Counted from the first letter of the stretch, positions 1 through 12,284 are shown. The stretch: DNA of 64,000 bases from Engraulis encrasicolus (GCF_034702125.1 NC_085861.1:46830222-46894221), one strand, 5' to 3'. Numbers and translations: made by a program. The notes: generated from the letters alone by a model not told the origin.

Positions 1-65
1 GTGCGTCGCACCATCAGCTATGATTATTTCCATAGCGAGTAACCACAGCTGATGATGCGACGCAC
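1..65. repeat. Short hairpin (inverted repeat) at window start
   Basis: Bases 1-19 and 47-65 are inverted copies with one mismatch (outer 10 bp GTGCGTCGCA / TGCGACGCAC perfect), around a 27-base loop. It may be a small palindromic MITE or the end of a longer one. No flanking target duplication can be tested because the left flank is outside the window. Confidence 0.7.
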
Positions 66-1178
66 TCGGCAATCTACTTGGTGGACTTTAGTGTCAAATA
101 GTTGGCTTGAACGTAATTTATATATTCTCAAGGTAGTAGCTTCACAAAACACATTCTGCAGACCTTTCAAGAATACATGAAGGGCTTTGGACACTTCGGT
201 TTATGTGTGGATACCCTCAACATATTATGAGGTACGTGTGACGTTGTTTTGAGCTGTGCAAGACTTTAAAATGTTGTGTTTTTGAAATGTGTGTAACCGC
301 CGAAAAACGATGCCTGCATCTTTCATATTGCATAGCTGATATGGCTAACGAGGCTAACGTGATATTATCAAACTTTCTCAAAACGCATCCTTTTGCCTTG
401 ATTTTGCTCTAGAGTGACTGTATTTCATCCCAAACATGCAAAAATCAGGCAAACTTGTTCCAACTTCGGATAAATCCTTTAAGCCATGCATATGATGAAC
501 CAGTTTTCTTGTTTGAAAAAACACACTTCCCGGTGCGCAGGGTGCATGCATTTCTGACTGACCCAGATGAAATCGCATGCACGGAACTCCATGATTATGA
601 GATGACATCACAGTGGGTTTCGTGGGTCCGGGGGGATGGTGATGGCACGTTTGATGTCTTCCCACCACCCCTGCATGCACGGAGAGTGCATGGATGGAAA
701 GCATATCCATAAAGCATCTGCTTTCCTTCTGGAAGAATTAGGCTACAAAGAGCTGGTTACAATTTCAGTATTATTTCCATAAAAGAATCGAATAATTGTC
801 ATAACAAATGTTGCGGTTTCAGTCAAATAGCTCATATTAAGTGGAGGACGAGTAATATTTCATAAGCATATTTTAGTTCATATATTATGTAATTCATTCT
901 GCAAAAATGAGTATATTTTTCTCTCAAAAAATGACATTGGTTTCAATGAGGGCACTCTTGTTCTGGCAGGGACTCGCTTTTCGGCACGACAGTCACATTC
1001 AGGCTACCACAATACGATGAGCACAAAAATGACTGAGTACGCGCCTTTCAATGGGCGGCTAAATATGCCTGTTGCATAGCGTAATTATTCACACATCACG
1101 TCAAGTCACAAATTAGTAGTCCCTTGCAGTTGACCTATGCCAAATTAACGTCCTCTCCTAGCCTATATGAACATGCGG

Positions 1179-1192
1179 GTGTGTGTGTGTGT

Positions 1193-1224
<32 letters not shown>
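1179..1224. repeat. (GT)n-(GA)n microsatellite
   Basis: About 14 bases of GT run directly into about 32 bases of GA. Confidence 0.9.
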
Positions 1225-2083
1225 ATCCCTGGCTGCGCAGACATTGTTTAGTTTAAAAATGTTTTGGCATAGGCATAGTTTTTGGGCATAATTTAATGGC
1301 ATAGGCCTACACTACACTCGGTGCATTGATTAGTCATAGCAAACAGCAAAAAATGCAGGTGGGGATGTGACATCTGACACGTGACATCTGTTCTGTTGGT
1401 TATGGTAACCAGAGTTCCACATGTGTGCGCCTGTCCTTCCCTCAAATAACCCGACAGTTGCTTACACTTAATTTGAGCACGAAAACAGCAATATCAATCG
1501 CTTGCTAATTTTTGCCAATGTGACAACATTAAATTCATTAGGGAAGTGTAGGTTAGGTTATCGACCCAGCTGTTGGCTATGTAAGATAAATAAGATAAAT
1601 AGCCAACGCTCAAACGCTTAAACGCGGCGCTGTAGGTTACTGCGGTGAGGTTTAGGCCCCCTATTGCACTCTCCGTAATTTTTACCAAACGAAAAAAGTA
1701 TCCACATCCAGAAAACAAGTTTGAAGTTGCAATATTAGACGTTTCAAATCTTGCGATGCGAGAATCGGTATAGGGGCTTGTGGCTACACTCAATTTAGGT
1801 CTACACATTTTGTCAGAGCTTGCACATTAATGGCAATTCATCCGATCATCATTAAAAAAAAGAAAATTCATTAGGCTATTTATTCTTTTTATGACTCTTC
1901 CTACTTCCTGGAGGTGTTCTCACACAATTTAATTAGGCATGTTGTTATCCGCTGAATCGGTGCGTGCTGGTGAATATGAGCATATATTAATATGCCGTCA
2001 ACATCGTCTAAAATATTCCATATGGTAATAAATGTTGCCTACACGCTTCTTCACCACTCTGTACTATGGTTATCTGATATGAA

Positions 2084-2196
2084 CAAGAGAGAGAGAGAAA
2101 GAGAGAGAGAGTGTGTGTGTGTAGGCTATGTGTATGTGTGCGCGCGCCCGTGTGTGTGCGCGTGAGTGAATGTGTATTGTGTGTATGCAAGAGAAA

Positions 2197-2240
<44 letters not shown>

Positions 2241-2252
2241 ATATATATATAC
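2084..2252. repeat. Compound GA/GT/AT microsatellite
   Basis: Alternating GA, GT and short TA runs, with a GC-rich alternating purine-pyrimidine stretch in the middle. The minus-strand frames across it (Thr/His and Ser/Leu runs) are products of the repeat. Confidence 0.9.
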
Positions 2253-2343
2253 AGGTTTTTTTTTTAAATCCTTCTGGATTATGGGTTCTTGGGTCCTTGA
2301 TCTCTCATTACAAACCTGAACATGCGCTACCACGTGGTAAAGC

Positions 2344-2400
2344 GTATAGCGAGCGCTCCCAAGTATAGCAAGCGCTCCCAAGTATAGCGAGCGCTCCCAA
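2344..2400. repeat. Three tandem 19-bp units
   Basis: The unit GTATAGCGAGCGCTCCCAA occurs three times in a row, starting at 2344, 2363 and 2382, with one substitution in the middle copy. Confidence 0.85.
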
Positions 2401-2525
2401 GTGCCACCTGGCGGTTGTTTGGGTACACTGCAGCTAGGCCCGGTACGTACCGAGGTGGATGACGTGGCATTACCTCGGTAAAGGGTGTGCATTGTAGGGG
2501 GACTGTACTTCAATGGATGATGGAT

Positions 2526-3551
2526 CAGGGGCGCCGCTAGGGGGGGAGAGGTGATACACTTTCTAAAGGCCCAACCACTGACAGTAGGCCCAGAGAGGTT
2601 GCTGATGACATATTTTTAATAATATTGCTCTTTTTAGACTTTTCCGATAATATTCAAAATTGAATCCTGTATAATGAACCAATTAGATTAGGTTTATCGA
2701 GTTGAATAACTTTTTTCTCGAGTTCTTCATCATATCGTATTGTCCTCCCCCCGCTTGTGAAATGGTGCAGTCCAGTTCTGTCAAACGCGCGAACCTGCTG
2801 CTACATGACTGACCGGCTGGTGATAGCCTACGCAATCAGCCGCTGAGCAGATGCACCGATGTGATTGACTTATGCTGGTGATGGAATAGGCCTAGATAGC
2901 CTAAGTTGTAGCCTAAATGAAGCAGACACTATAAAACGGAGAGAGACAGAAGAAGACAACAGGACGCTCAGTTTTTTCCTCAAAGAAAGGAATCGCTCAC
3001 TGACCCTGATCCAATGTGATCAAGATCAAAATGATAGGCCTAGGCCTACTGAACAAACAAAATTGCCCGAACGCAGTTGAATTATCTAAACAAGAGACCG
3101 ATTTTACAGTCAGTCTGCAGTGCAAATTTTCGTTTAAGATCTCTACTTTTATTATCTCATCATAGACGTCTGAGATTTACGCATAGCCGTGTAGTCTCAT
3201 GCCCATGTCCGACTCTACCACGACTCACCTGCTTAACCACCACGTCCTCGGTAGGCTATTTTCCTTAATGTCAAAAAACTATGATATAAGTCGATCTGAT
3301 CAATGGCAAAGTAAGTTCCCTAAAATGCACGCGCTTGCCTTGTCTATTTTGTTGATGACAACACAATTGGCGAAGAGTCTCAAACCTAAGGTGGAGTGGA
3401 TGGTGACATTTTGTCTCCTTTCAACTTACCACGGTTGTTTTGCCTACCCCCAAGGGACGCAAGAGCGAGGAAAAAAGTGTCAAGTTCGTGAGGAAGGGAG
3501 GAGGAAATTGGGAATCTTTCCTAGGGCCCAAAATTTCTGGCGGCGCCCCTG
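2526..3551. mobile_element. hAT-like non-autonomous DNA transposon
   Basis: The ends are CAGGGGCGCCGC (left) and its inverted copy GCGGCGCCCCTG (right). GATGGAT stands directly outside both ends (2519-2525 and 3552-3558), one base short of the 8 bp normal for hAT. Internal frames up to 158 aa have no recognisable transposase motif, so the copy is non-autonomous or decayed. Confidence 0.75.
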
Positions 3552-3558
3552 GATGGAT

Positions 3559-4230
3559 GGCAGCATCCCCAACGTAGGCTACAGGTTGTTTGTCAAATCT
3601 GCGTTAATTTCCCGCACATTAGTTTCAACTGATGCTGTCGGTTGCTTTCACATTTGCCCACCACTCTGTGGTTAAGATTTCACTTAATCCCCACGAGGCT
3701 CATAGTTTATCACGGACGTTCATCCACTTTTTCCGTTTGTGCGCGGTGACAATAAAGGTGGAGTTTCTTAAAACTTAATGTCATTGAGTGAGCATACCTA
3801 TCTTTCTTGGAGAAAATTTGTCCTCACTGTCACCACCAGCTCACCATCATGTGATTAACACATAGATTGTATATTACTAACATTCTATGGGTTAGCCCAA
3901 GCCTAAGACCTCAGTCGCTCTGTAGACCTGCTGCCAGCATTTTTCGGATGCTGTCCGATTCAACGCCTCGCGCGCCAGATTGGACCGCACCATTTCGCAA
4001 GAGCTCAGGGGGAAGGGTAAATGACAATATAATAAAGAACTGACGAAAACGTTATGGGAATCGACAGTTGTGTGTTTAATAAGCTTATTTCCAATTACTA
4101 TTTCTTTGTAATTATACATTTCTAAAAAAAAAAAATTAAAAAAGCAAGAATATATTATTAATATTTTATTATCCCATCCGCGGGCCGAGGGCCGTGCTGC
4201 GTTGGGCCGGGCCGTTAGAATTAGTACCAC
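3559..4230. other. Gene-free stretch
   Basis: No coding signal or repeat family recognised. An A-rich run lies near 4123-4144. Confidence 0.4.
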
Positions 4231-4870
4231 CTTTCCCCCCCTGTGTGAATAGCCATTGTTGCTATTTGCTCCCGTGTGTGAATAGCCATTTTTGCTAATA
4301 GCCATTGTTGCTATTATCACCCGGATGTGAAATGCCATTGTCGCTATTTGCCCCTGGGCGTGAATAGCCATTGTTGCTATTTGCACCTGGGTGTCAATAG
4401 CCATTGTTGCAATTTGCACCCGGATGTGAATAGCCATTGTTGCTGTTTCCACCTTTTGAGTGAATACCAATTGCTATTTGCACCTGGGTGTAAATAGCCA
4501 TAGTTTCTATTTGCACCTGGGTGTGAATAGCCATTGTTGCTATTTGCACCTGGGTGTGAACAGTCATTGTTGTTTTTTGCACCCGGGTGTGAATAGCCAT
4601 TGCTGCTATTCGCACCCATATGTGAATAGCCATTGTTGCTAATAGCTATTGTTGCTATTTGCAGCCTGGGGTGAATAGTCATTGTTGATGTTTGCATCCG
4701 GGTGTGAATAGCCATTGTTGTTATTTGCACCCAGGCTTGAATAGCCCTTTTTGCAAATTGCCCTTGTTGCTACTTGCACCCGGATGTGAATAGGCCTAGT
4801 CATTGTTGCTATTTGCACCAAGATCTGAATAGCCATTGTTGCTAATAGCCATTGTTGCTATTTGCACCCG
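4231..4870. repeat. 33-bp minisatellite, block 1
   Basis: Diverged tandem copies of a 33-bp unit with core AATAGCCATTGTTGCTATTT followed by a GCACCCGGGTG-like half. Shorter partial units (TAATAGCCATTGTTGC) are scattered among them. Because 33 is a multiple of three, several frames stay open on both strands and translate as 11-residue peptide repeats. None is likely a gene: no start context, no splice sites, and substitutions ignore codon position. Confidence 0.9.
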
Positions 4871-5998
4871 GTGTCCTATCTATATGAGCGACCCGTCGAA
4901 ATGTGATTCTCTTCGCTACTGAGCATGCGCACGCATGCGCACACCCTCGCGGGTGATTGCCCATCGAATTGTGAGACCGCAAGTTACGACAGGATCCCCC
5001 TGAGACTGTCAACTTTAGTGACTCAAACTGTAGCCTGAGGTTACCACCAGTCATCCATAGTCTAGTTAGCATAGGCTATAGCCTGTCCACCGACTGTCAT
5101 GGACTGAAAGTTACGATATATCCCCTGGGGGGAAAACGGCAGAGGTGGAAAGTAACTACTTAACTCGCGTTACTGTAATTGAGATAGCGTGGATCATCCA
5201 GCAGATCATTGGGAAATCTGCGAAATAGCGTGGCCTCGAACATTTGCTACTTTGTTGCCTATAACCGTAATTGCTCACACACTCAGCCTCGAACATTGTA
5301 ACATCGATCAGAAAAGACTATTTATGTAGAGGAGGCGTTCTCATTACAAAATGGAAAAAAACGCCACCTCTGATTGAGCTGTCAAAATGCTCCTTTTCAC
5401 TCAAGAACTTGAATCGACTGCATTGTAAAATGCCTGAACATGGTAATAAGAAATGCACTGCTGGGGTGGGGATGTTATGAAAATATGATTCCGGTCATTA
5501 AAAGACAGACATCTGCCAAAACAAAGCCACAATACGCTATCTGGGAATATCTAAACTTATCCCCATAGCACATGATTTCATGTGGCAATTTGCCTTGCGA
5601 GCCCACGTCGCATTGAAACCAAACCAACAGTAAATGACTGCATTAAACAACCCGTAGCCAGGCCCTGATCCCAAACACTTTCTCCAGTATTTTGCGCAAA
5701 CTCAACTCAGTCTCTTTCATATGGCACGTTTCTTAACTTGCTCAAACGAGAGGCTCACGGTTTTTTAGTGGTCAGCAGCCGCACGTTCTTATTAAACTCG
5801 GCACGAACGATTGCACACCCCTGTCCGTGAAATAAACAAAGTAATGGTTATTAAAACAGTCCTACGTGGACCGATTCCGCGGAAAATCAAGGTCGCTCAT
5901 TTAGATGAGGCATCGCAAATCGATAGAACACCACTATCGAATAGGGCGACCGGTCGCTCATCTCGACGAGGCAACACATCTCGACAGAACACCGGCTC
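4871..5998. mobile_element. Probable DNA element splitting the minisatellite, inverted ends
   Basis: This 1.1-kb unique stretch separates the two minisatellite blocks. Its left edge carries CCGGTGTCCTATC and then ATGAGCGACCCGTCG. Its right edge carries inverted relatives: GGTCGCTCAT twice (5891, 5952) and AGAACACCGG at the junction. The right edge also holds a duplicated unit of roughly 60 bp (about 5890-5943 and 5951-5999). Such subterminal repeats suggest a DNA transposon. No clean target duplication was found and no transposase frame is present. Confidence 0.45.
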
Positions 5999-6910
5999 TG
6001 AATAGAAACTGTTGCTATTTGCACCCGGGTGTGAATACCCATTGCTGCTATTCGCACCCATATGTGAATAGCCATTGTTGCTAATACCCATTGTTGCTAT
6101 TCGCACCCGGCTGTGAATAGAAACTATTTGCACCTGGGTGTGAATAGCCATTGCTGCTATTTGCCCCCCATGGGTGTGAATACCAATTGCTATTTGCACC
6201 CGGGTGTGAATAGCCATTGTTGCTATTTGCATCCGGGTGTGAATAGCCATTGTTGCTAATAGCCTTTATTGCTATTTGCACCCGGGTGTGAATAGTCATT
6301 GTTGATATTTGTACACAGATGTGAATAGCCATTGTTGCTAATAGCCATTGTTGCTATTTGCACCCGGGTGTGAATAGAAATTGTTGCTATTTGCACCTGG
6401 GTGTGAATAGCCATTGTGGATATTTGCACCCGGATGTGAATAGCCATTGTTGCTAATAGCCATTGTTGCTATTTGCACCAAGATGTGAATAGCCATTGTT
6501 GCTATTTGCACCCGACTGTGAATAGAAACTGTTGCTATTTGCACCTGGGTGTGAATAGCCATTGCTGCTATTTGCACCCAGATGTGAAAAGCCATTGTTG
6601 CTATTTGCCCCCCATGTGTGTGAATAGCCATTGTTGCTATTTGCACCCGGGTGTGAATAGCCATTGTTGCTAATAGCCTTTATTGCTATTTGCACCCGGG
6701 TGTGAATAGTCATTGTTGATATTTGTACACAGATGTGAATAGCCATTGTTGCTAATAGCCATTGTTGCTATTTGCACCCGGGTGTGAATAGAAATTGTTG
6801 CTATTTGCACCTGGGTGTGAATAGCCATTGTGGATATTTGCATAGCCATTGTTGCTGTTTGCCCCTGTGTGTGAATAGCCATTGTTGCTATTTGCACCCG
6901 GGTGTGAGTG
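5999..6910. repeat. 33-bp minisatellite, block 2, with higher-order repeat
   Basis: Same 33-bp unit as block 1. A stretch of about 165 bases starting at 6261 recurs almost unchanged at 6674, so there is a higher-order period of about 413 bp made of full units plus partial ones. The long open frames on both strands are consequences of the period. Confidence 0.9.
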
Positions 6911-7289
6911 AAATCAACCATGTTTTGGTGCAATGATTGACTGTAAATTAATGCAAACAAAGAAAGCAGGACAACTTTCTTTAATGCAGTGATTCTCAAA
7001 GAGTGGTCCGGGGACCTCTAGTCCCTGACAGAGCAGGTGGTCCGCAAGGGGATTTCTATTTCACCATGACAAGCTAGCAGTAAGTTATAATTGTAACGGT
7101 TACACACCGACATTCCGACGCACCGCCATTCTGACATTGACGTTTTATTGCAGGAACCATTTTTCCAGCTTGCAGGAACCGTTTTTCAAAGATCTCAGAC
7201 CCTACCTTTAAGGGCATTTGGACCGTGACAAAATGATACACTGATCCTGTAATTGCTCTGTCACTCTCTCCACTTTCCGCTCATGTCGC
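6911..7289. other. Gene-free stretch
   Basis: No coding signal. It contains the words ggaaccgtttttc/ggaaccatttttc, a small direct repeat. Confidence 0.35.
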
Positions 7290-7360
7290 AACATTGTTGC
7301 AAATGTCAATAGAGTTACTTTCACCCATACATTCACATACTGTACTTTCACGCACGTGCG

Positions 7361-7365
<5 letters not shown>

Positions 7366-7398
<33 letters not shown>
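7366..7398. repeat. (CA)n microsatellite, copy 1
   Basis: About 33 bases of uninterrupted CA preceded by alternating CG/CA. Confidence 0.9.
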
Positions 7399-7400
<2 letters not shown>

Positions 7401-7419
7401 TGCACAGTACAGGGTACAG

Positions 7420-8125
7420 CAGGGGTGTCAAACATATGGCCCGCGGGCCGCATCCGGCCCGCCATAGGGTTCCATCCGGCCCGGAAAAAAAAAAAAAAAA
7501 AATATTTTTTTTTTTTTAATGAAATAACTGAAATGTGCAGTTACGCACAAAATCGAGACCTGCATGACATTAACCCAATGGTCCCTCTCTTATACTGTAT
7601 ATATGTAGTAAAGTGCACATCACACTTCTATTATAAATGGTGAATTTGTACTGTAACAGGCATTTGATAAAGCTCATATATTATAGACCTCATATATAGA
7701 GATAAAATGTAATATTTCTTATTCGTATTGTATTGGTATTGGTTGTAATTAAATAATAAATATAATTGGATTTGTATTGGTTCCTATTAAGCTGAAACTG
7801 GAAACGGGATGTTAGAATGCGTGAAAATGCAGGAAATTACATCTAAGAAATAAAAAAAATTCTGGGGGAAAACCCCCAGACCCCCTGCCAAAAATAACTG
7901 TCCCTTATTTAATTCATTGATGGTTAGCAATGAATGAATGAAGTCAAGGAAATTTTGCATAGGATTATCAGTATTGCATTGCTTTCTACATATTCAACGC
8001 ACTGAACACTAATCCTCTGCTTTACGTTTTTTTTTTTTTTTTGCGATGATGTTACTAATGCGGCCCGCTTGAGGTCCACATGGGTTGTATGCGGCCCCCG
8101 GACCAAAATGAGTTTGACACCCCTG
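7420..8125. mobile_element. hAT MITE with 8-bp target duplication
   Basis: Perfect 14-bp terminal inverted repeats CAGGGGTGTCAAAC (7420-7433) and GTTTGACACCCCTG (8112-8125). The 8-bp target duplication GGGTACAG sits at 7412-7419 and 8126-8133. The subterminal parts are rich in CCGGCCCG-type words. The second copy of the surrounding duplication (9375-9382) holds a single GGGTACAG, which is the empty site. It contains no transposase. Confidence 0.95.
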
Positions 8126-9327
8126 GGGTACAGGGAGGCTACTTTATTTCACGGCATGTTTTACTTTTAGTAAGCCTATACATACGACAAATAAAACTCC
8201 TCCTAAATAAACTTCTAAAAAATCCTCCTAAAAAAATAAACAAATAAAAACATTGCCCACAGCTTTGGCTAGGGGACCAGGTTGTCACTTCTAATTCCAC
8301 TTGTTATGAAGAAGGCATTGCATGCAAGTTATGAAACTGCATGTCAGGTCTCTTTCAGCTCTTATCTGAACCAAGCACCTGGTAGTTTCCTCACACCATT
8401 GCGACAAGTCCAATATTTTGTAATAAATTGCTACATGTTAAAATGGTGACAGAAAAACTGAAACATTTGTATGCTATGTTCAGTTGTTCATGAAAACAAT
8501 ACTGTTTACTTTCTTTGACAAATGGAAAGTTTGTAATTTCTTCAACTCTGTCAAAAGGTATAAGAACAGACATAATTTAGCTAATTCTAGAGAGACGCTG
8601 GAGCACCCAGCTTTATTAATCCCTTATAGCCTTACTGTCACCAAAATTGTAACGGCTATGTCTTAATTGGTTACCTAAGGCTCTCAGTACTGTCATAGCA
8701 ATGTTGTTATGATGTAGTGGAGTATTTTCAGCAAATAGTCAATAGGCCCGACGGCAACCCCATCTGCAGTAAGAGGCTAGGGCCAAACATCAGACTAACA
8801 TGATGTTGGAACATTGTTGCAAATGCCAATAGAGTTAGAACGTTGTCCGCGCGCCTCTAAGTACTTGCAACAATATCTAAATGACTCGGAATGGCTCGGA
8901 ATGACAATCAAATACTGTCTGAATGGCGGTGTGTCGGAATGGCCAATGCCCAGCATTGTAACATTACTACAAAGCTAAATATAGCATTTTCACTATGACA
9001 GGCCTATGAATGTGGATCAAAAAGTAAGTGATCTCTACGTCTGTATACTGTATGTCTTTCCCTCCTTCTATTCCCCATTCGGTGCCTGGGAGGGATCCCT
9101 ATTGCAGGTGAAGATTTCAGCATGGGTTTCCATGCTGTCCTTCACAATGGAATACAAGTATCTTGTTTTAAAGTGATACTGTGCCATTTTTGGAAATAAG
9201 CTCGTATTATACCTCCCCTTATACCTCGTATTATACCTCCTCTTATTAACTTAAATGATTGAGTTTTACGTTTCTCCTGTACTTTCAACCGTACTGTCTC
9301 CTGTACTTTCACCCACGTGTGCGCGCG

Positions 9328-9369
9328 CACACACACACACACATACACGCACACACACACACACACACC
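9328..9369. repeat. (CA)n microsatellite, copy 2
   Basis: Interrupted CA run, the counterpart of the run at 7366-7398 in the other copy of the duplication. Confidence 0.9.
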
Positions 9370-10062
9370 GTACAGGGTACAGGGAGGCTACTTTATTTCA
9401 CGGCATGTTTTACTTTTAGTAAGCCTATACATACGACAAATAAAACTCCTCCTAAATAAACTTGTAAAAAATCCTCCTAAAAAAATAAACAAATAAAAAC
9501 ATTGCCCACAGCTTTGGCTAGGGGACCAGGTTGTCACTTCTAATTCCACTTGTTATGAAGAAGGCATTGCATGCAAGTTATGAAACTGCATGTCAGGTCT
9601 CTTTCAGCTCTTATCTGAACCAAGCACCTGGTAGCTGACTCACACCATTGCGACAAGTCCAATATTTTGTAATAAATTGCTACATGTTAAAATGGTGACA
9701 GAAAAACTGAAACATTTGTATGCTATGTTCAGTTGTTCATGAAAACAATACTGTTTAGTTTCTTTGACAAATGGAAAGTTTATAATTTCTTCAACTCTGT
9801 CAAAATGTATAAGAACAGACATAATTTAGCTAATTTTAGAGAGACGCTGGAGCACCCAGCTTTATTAATCCCTTATAGCCTTACTGTCACCAAAATTGTA
9901 ACGGCTATGTCTTAATTGGTTACCTAAGGCTCTCAGTACTGTCATAGCAATGTTGTTATGATGTAGTGGAGTATTTTCAGCAAATAGTCAATAGGCCCGA
10001 CGGCAACCCCATCTGCAGTAAGAGGCTAGGGCCAAACATCAGACTAACATGATGTTGGAACA

Positions 10063-10810
10063 GGGAGGTCAGGGGGCATTGAAACCTACACCCTTCAAAT
10101 TGAACATTTGAGACTGGTCAAATGCAATTTCAAACTTCTGTGCTAACCCTGTTACATAAAGTTTTGACAATAAAGTACACTTGACTTGACTTGAAGGAAC
10201 ATTTCCCTAACCATTAGACCACAGATACCCATGCTGTTGATGTGCAATAATTTGTAACCCTTGCTATACCTAACCTCTGTTATGAGGCATATCTGGACTG
10301 TTGTGTCACTGCTCTTTATCCTTTTTTTCTTTAGTAATGCACTGACTATCATGTGTTAACTTTTATAATGCAATTTTACTTTTAATGGGATGGCCACAGC
10401 TACCATAATTATCAAACAAATAATTATCCAGTAAAGTTAACTCTTATTTTTATCTAAACAGTGCAGTCCTCCATCTAGCAATGTCACAATAGTGAACTCT
10501 AATGTTATGCAGTCTACATTTCAAAAGCATACCCCAAATTATGCACACTTTAAACCACTGTGTAGGCTATAGGTGTTTATTAAACATATAAACAGTGCAA
10601 ATGTCAAAGTGTAAAAGAACAACCTGCACTTTATTGTTTTGTCACCACCACCTACTCTCAAACTGATGTGTGAGGTCTACGCTATGAGACTGGAACTGTG
10701 ACTGAAAGTGAATGCAGCATTTGAAAGTGAATGCAGCCTTTGAAAGTGAATGCAGAAGTATTCCAAGATAGGCCTAATTGTGTCTGAGTCGTATTTTCAG
10801 CAGTGCCTGT
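10063..10810. other. Gene-free stretch
   Basis: No gene. Near 10168-10196 lies GACAATAAAGTACACTTGAC followed by a CTTGA repeat, matching in inverse the repeat near 23212. Around 10705-10755 a 17-base phrase (TTTGAAAGTGAATGCAG) is repeated. Confidence 0.4.
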
Positions 10811-11631
10811 GACGGAGGTCATCTTGCACCTGTTCGCCCCCCTCGCGGCGCGAACGTACGACTTCGTCAACTACATCGGTCCGGTAATGGGAGGCACAGT
10901 ACAATACTGCTGGACTAAAGGACAGTCCCCCAGCCCAACGGCATCGACACTGTATGAGGTTATCAGGAAGGAGGTTTACTAACGTTCCACACCAACTCTG
11001 CTAGTTAGCCTCCGTTACACTCTCCCCCTTCAGCCTCACTCCCATCCCGGGTCAATCGGCACCACTCTGACGGAGGTCATCTTGCAACTGTTCTTCCCCC
11101 TCGGGGCGCGAACGTACAACCTCGTCAACTACATTGGTCCGGCAATGGGAGGCACAGTAACATAGGCCTGCTGCTGGACTAATGCAGTGGTTCCCAACCT
11201 TTTTCTTCAGGGACCCATATTTTTACCATTTTAAGCTTTGGTGACCCAGCGGCCGCATGAGAGAGTCACATGATTCGCTCTATTTCCTGCGAAAACTCAT
11301 TTTAGTTATCATTTTATCCCTCAATTTGTCTTTGCTACATTAAACATTTATTCTGTTTTTGAACAAAGTAAATTTTGTTGCTTCTATGCATTTGTCATTT
11401 ATTCAACATGGGCTACATATGGTATTAAAATGAAACCCCTTAAAATCAAGAGGGCTTCGCAACCCCCTGTGGATCTTTGGTGACCCATAGGTTCGGTCGC
11501 GACCCATAGGTTGGGAACCACTGGACTAAAGGACAGTCCCCCAGCCCAACGGCATCGACACTGTATGAGGCTATCAGGAGGGAGGTTTATTAACATTCCA
11601 CGCCAACTCTGCTAGTTAGCCTCCATTACAC
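10811..11631. repeat. Short tandem duplication (about 210 bp unit)
   Basis: Unit 10811-11020 recurs at 11069-11631 with about a dozen substitutions. The second copy is longer because the hAT MITE at 11185-11523 lies inside it. No coding signal in either copy. Confidence 0.85.
11185..11523. mobile_element. hAT MITE in second copy of the duplication
   Basis: Ends CAGTGGTTCCCAACCT and AGGTTGGGAACCACTG are inverted copies. The flanking 8-mers GACTAATG and GACTAAAG match at 7 of 8. The sister unit has the uninterrupted GACTAAAG, the empty site. It is 339 bp with no ORF of note. Confidence 0.93.
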
Positions 11632-11639
11632 CTGGAGAG

Positions 11640-12188
11640 TGATTGTCAGCTTGAGAACAGGATGTGAAAAAACAATGAAAATTATTTATTACGATTTGAA
11701 AATGACACAAATGTTAATAAACACTTTTTTCAGGCCACCCTGCATGTGTACAGTACAGCCTGGGCCCATCCATACTAACTGTGATGCTGCCAAAACTTTC
11801 ACTTCTCATTTAGTCAGGCCATTCTCATTATCTAGAACATTTCAATAATTAATGAGATACAGGACCAATCAATTTTGAGAATCTCCAACATCTCAATGGC
11901 ATGGCAAGGCAAGTTTGTTTACAGAATAGCCCATTTCATACACATTCAGGGCAACTCAATGTGCTTCACAAATAAAAACATAATCTTTGCAAATAACTGT
12001 CACCTCCGCCATTCCACTGAGGCCCTGCTGTTTTTTCTTCACTGTGAAAAAAATATAATTTTCTTAGAAGTTATTTCATCATGAACTGTTTTACTTCCTT
12101 TTGTTGAACTGGTTGGTCCTTGAGGCCTTCTTCTGTAATTGGCTGGCCTTGGCTGTGTGGAAACCACGTGGCATGGCTGGCCAGCAGC
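11640..12188. other. Region upstream of the single-domain lectin gene
   Basis: No coding signal. It includes the proximal upstream region of the lectin gene that starts near 12215. A CACGTG E-box-like word lies near 12165, but no specific operator can be claimed. Confidence 0.35.
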
Positions 12189-12189
12189 A

Positions 12190-12196
12190 TATAAGG
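12190..12196 (+). promoter_or_regulatory. TATA box of the single-domain lectin gene
   Basis: TATAAGG at 12190-12196 stands about 95 bp before a strong donor (AAG|GTGAGT at 12284/12285). This spacing fits a short noncoding first exon starting about 30 bp downstream of the box. It is a sequence match only; no transcript start can be seen. Confidence 0.6.
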
Positions 12197-12219
12197 ACAC
12201 ATCAGTACACACCTCATAA

Positions 12220-12284
12220 TATCTCGCAATCCGCATGATCTGAGACATCTCAAATACTTGTTAAGATAACTCAAGAAACACAAG
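12220..12284 (+). other. Probable noncoding first exon (5' UTR), single-domain lectin
   Basis: The 3' edge is fixed by AAG|GTGAGT at 12284/12285. The next acceptor is CTCCAG ending at 12457, one base before the ATG context. The 5' edge is a guess from the TATA position. No ATG lies in the later half, so translation would start in the next exon. Confidence 0.55.

Larger units (their letters stand above)
66..2525. other. Gene-free stretch with simple repeats
   Basis: No ORF here resembles a known protein and no splice-bounded coding signal was seen. The stretch holds the simple repeats listed separately. A + strand frame at 455-712 (85 aa) overlaps a region rich in atgcatgcac words and looks like chance. 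Confidence 0.5.
7290..10062. repeat. Tandem segmental duplication, two copies
   Basis: Copy 1 runs about 7290-8813 and copy 2 about 8809-10062. The most similar part is 8126-8813 versus 9375-10062 (near identical over almost 690 bases). Both copies start from the same words (ACATTGTTGCAAATG, CAATAGAGTTA) and include a CA microsatellite. Copy 1 alone carries the hAT element at 7420-8125. Copy 2 alone carries about 0.45 kb of extra sequence at 8840-9290. No gene lies in either copy. Confidence 0.85.

Noticed and set aside
3199..3675. 158-aa frame on the + strand
   Set aside because: It lies across the right end of a hAT-like element (2526-3551), with no known motif and no supporting splice sites.
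4231..6910. CRISPR-like array
   Set aside because: Units are contiguous and diverged, with no unique spacers, and the genome is a vertebrate's.
3892..6999. Many open frames of 60-190 codons on both strands with 11-residue peptide repeats
   Set aside because: They follow from the 33-bp minisatellite period; several frames are open at once and there are no starts, splice sites or codon-position bias.
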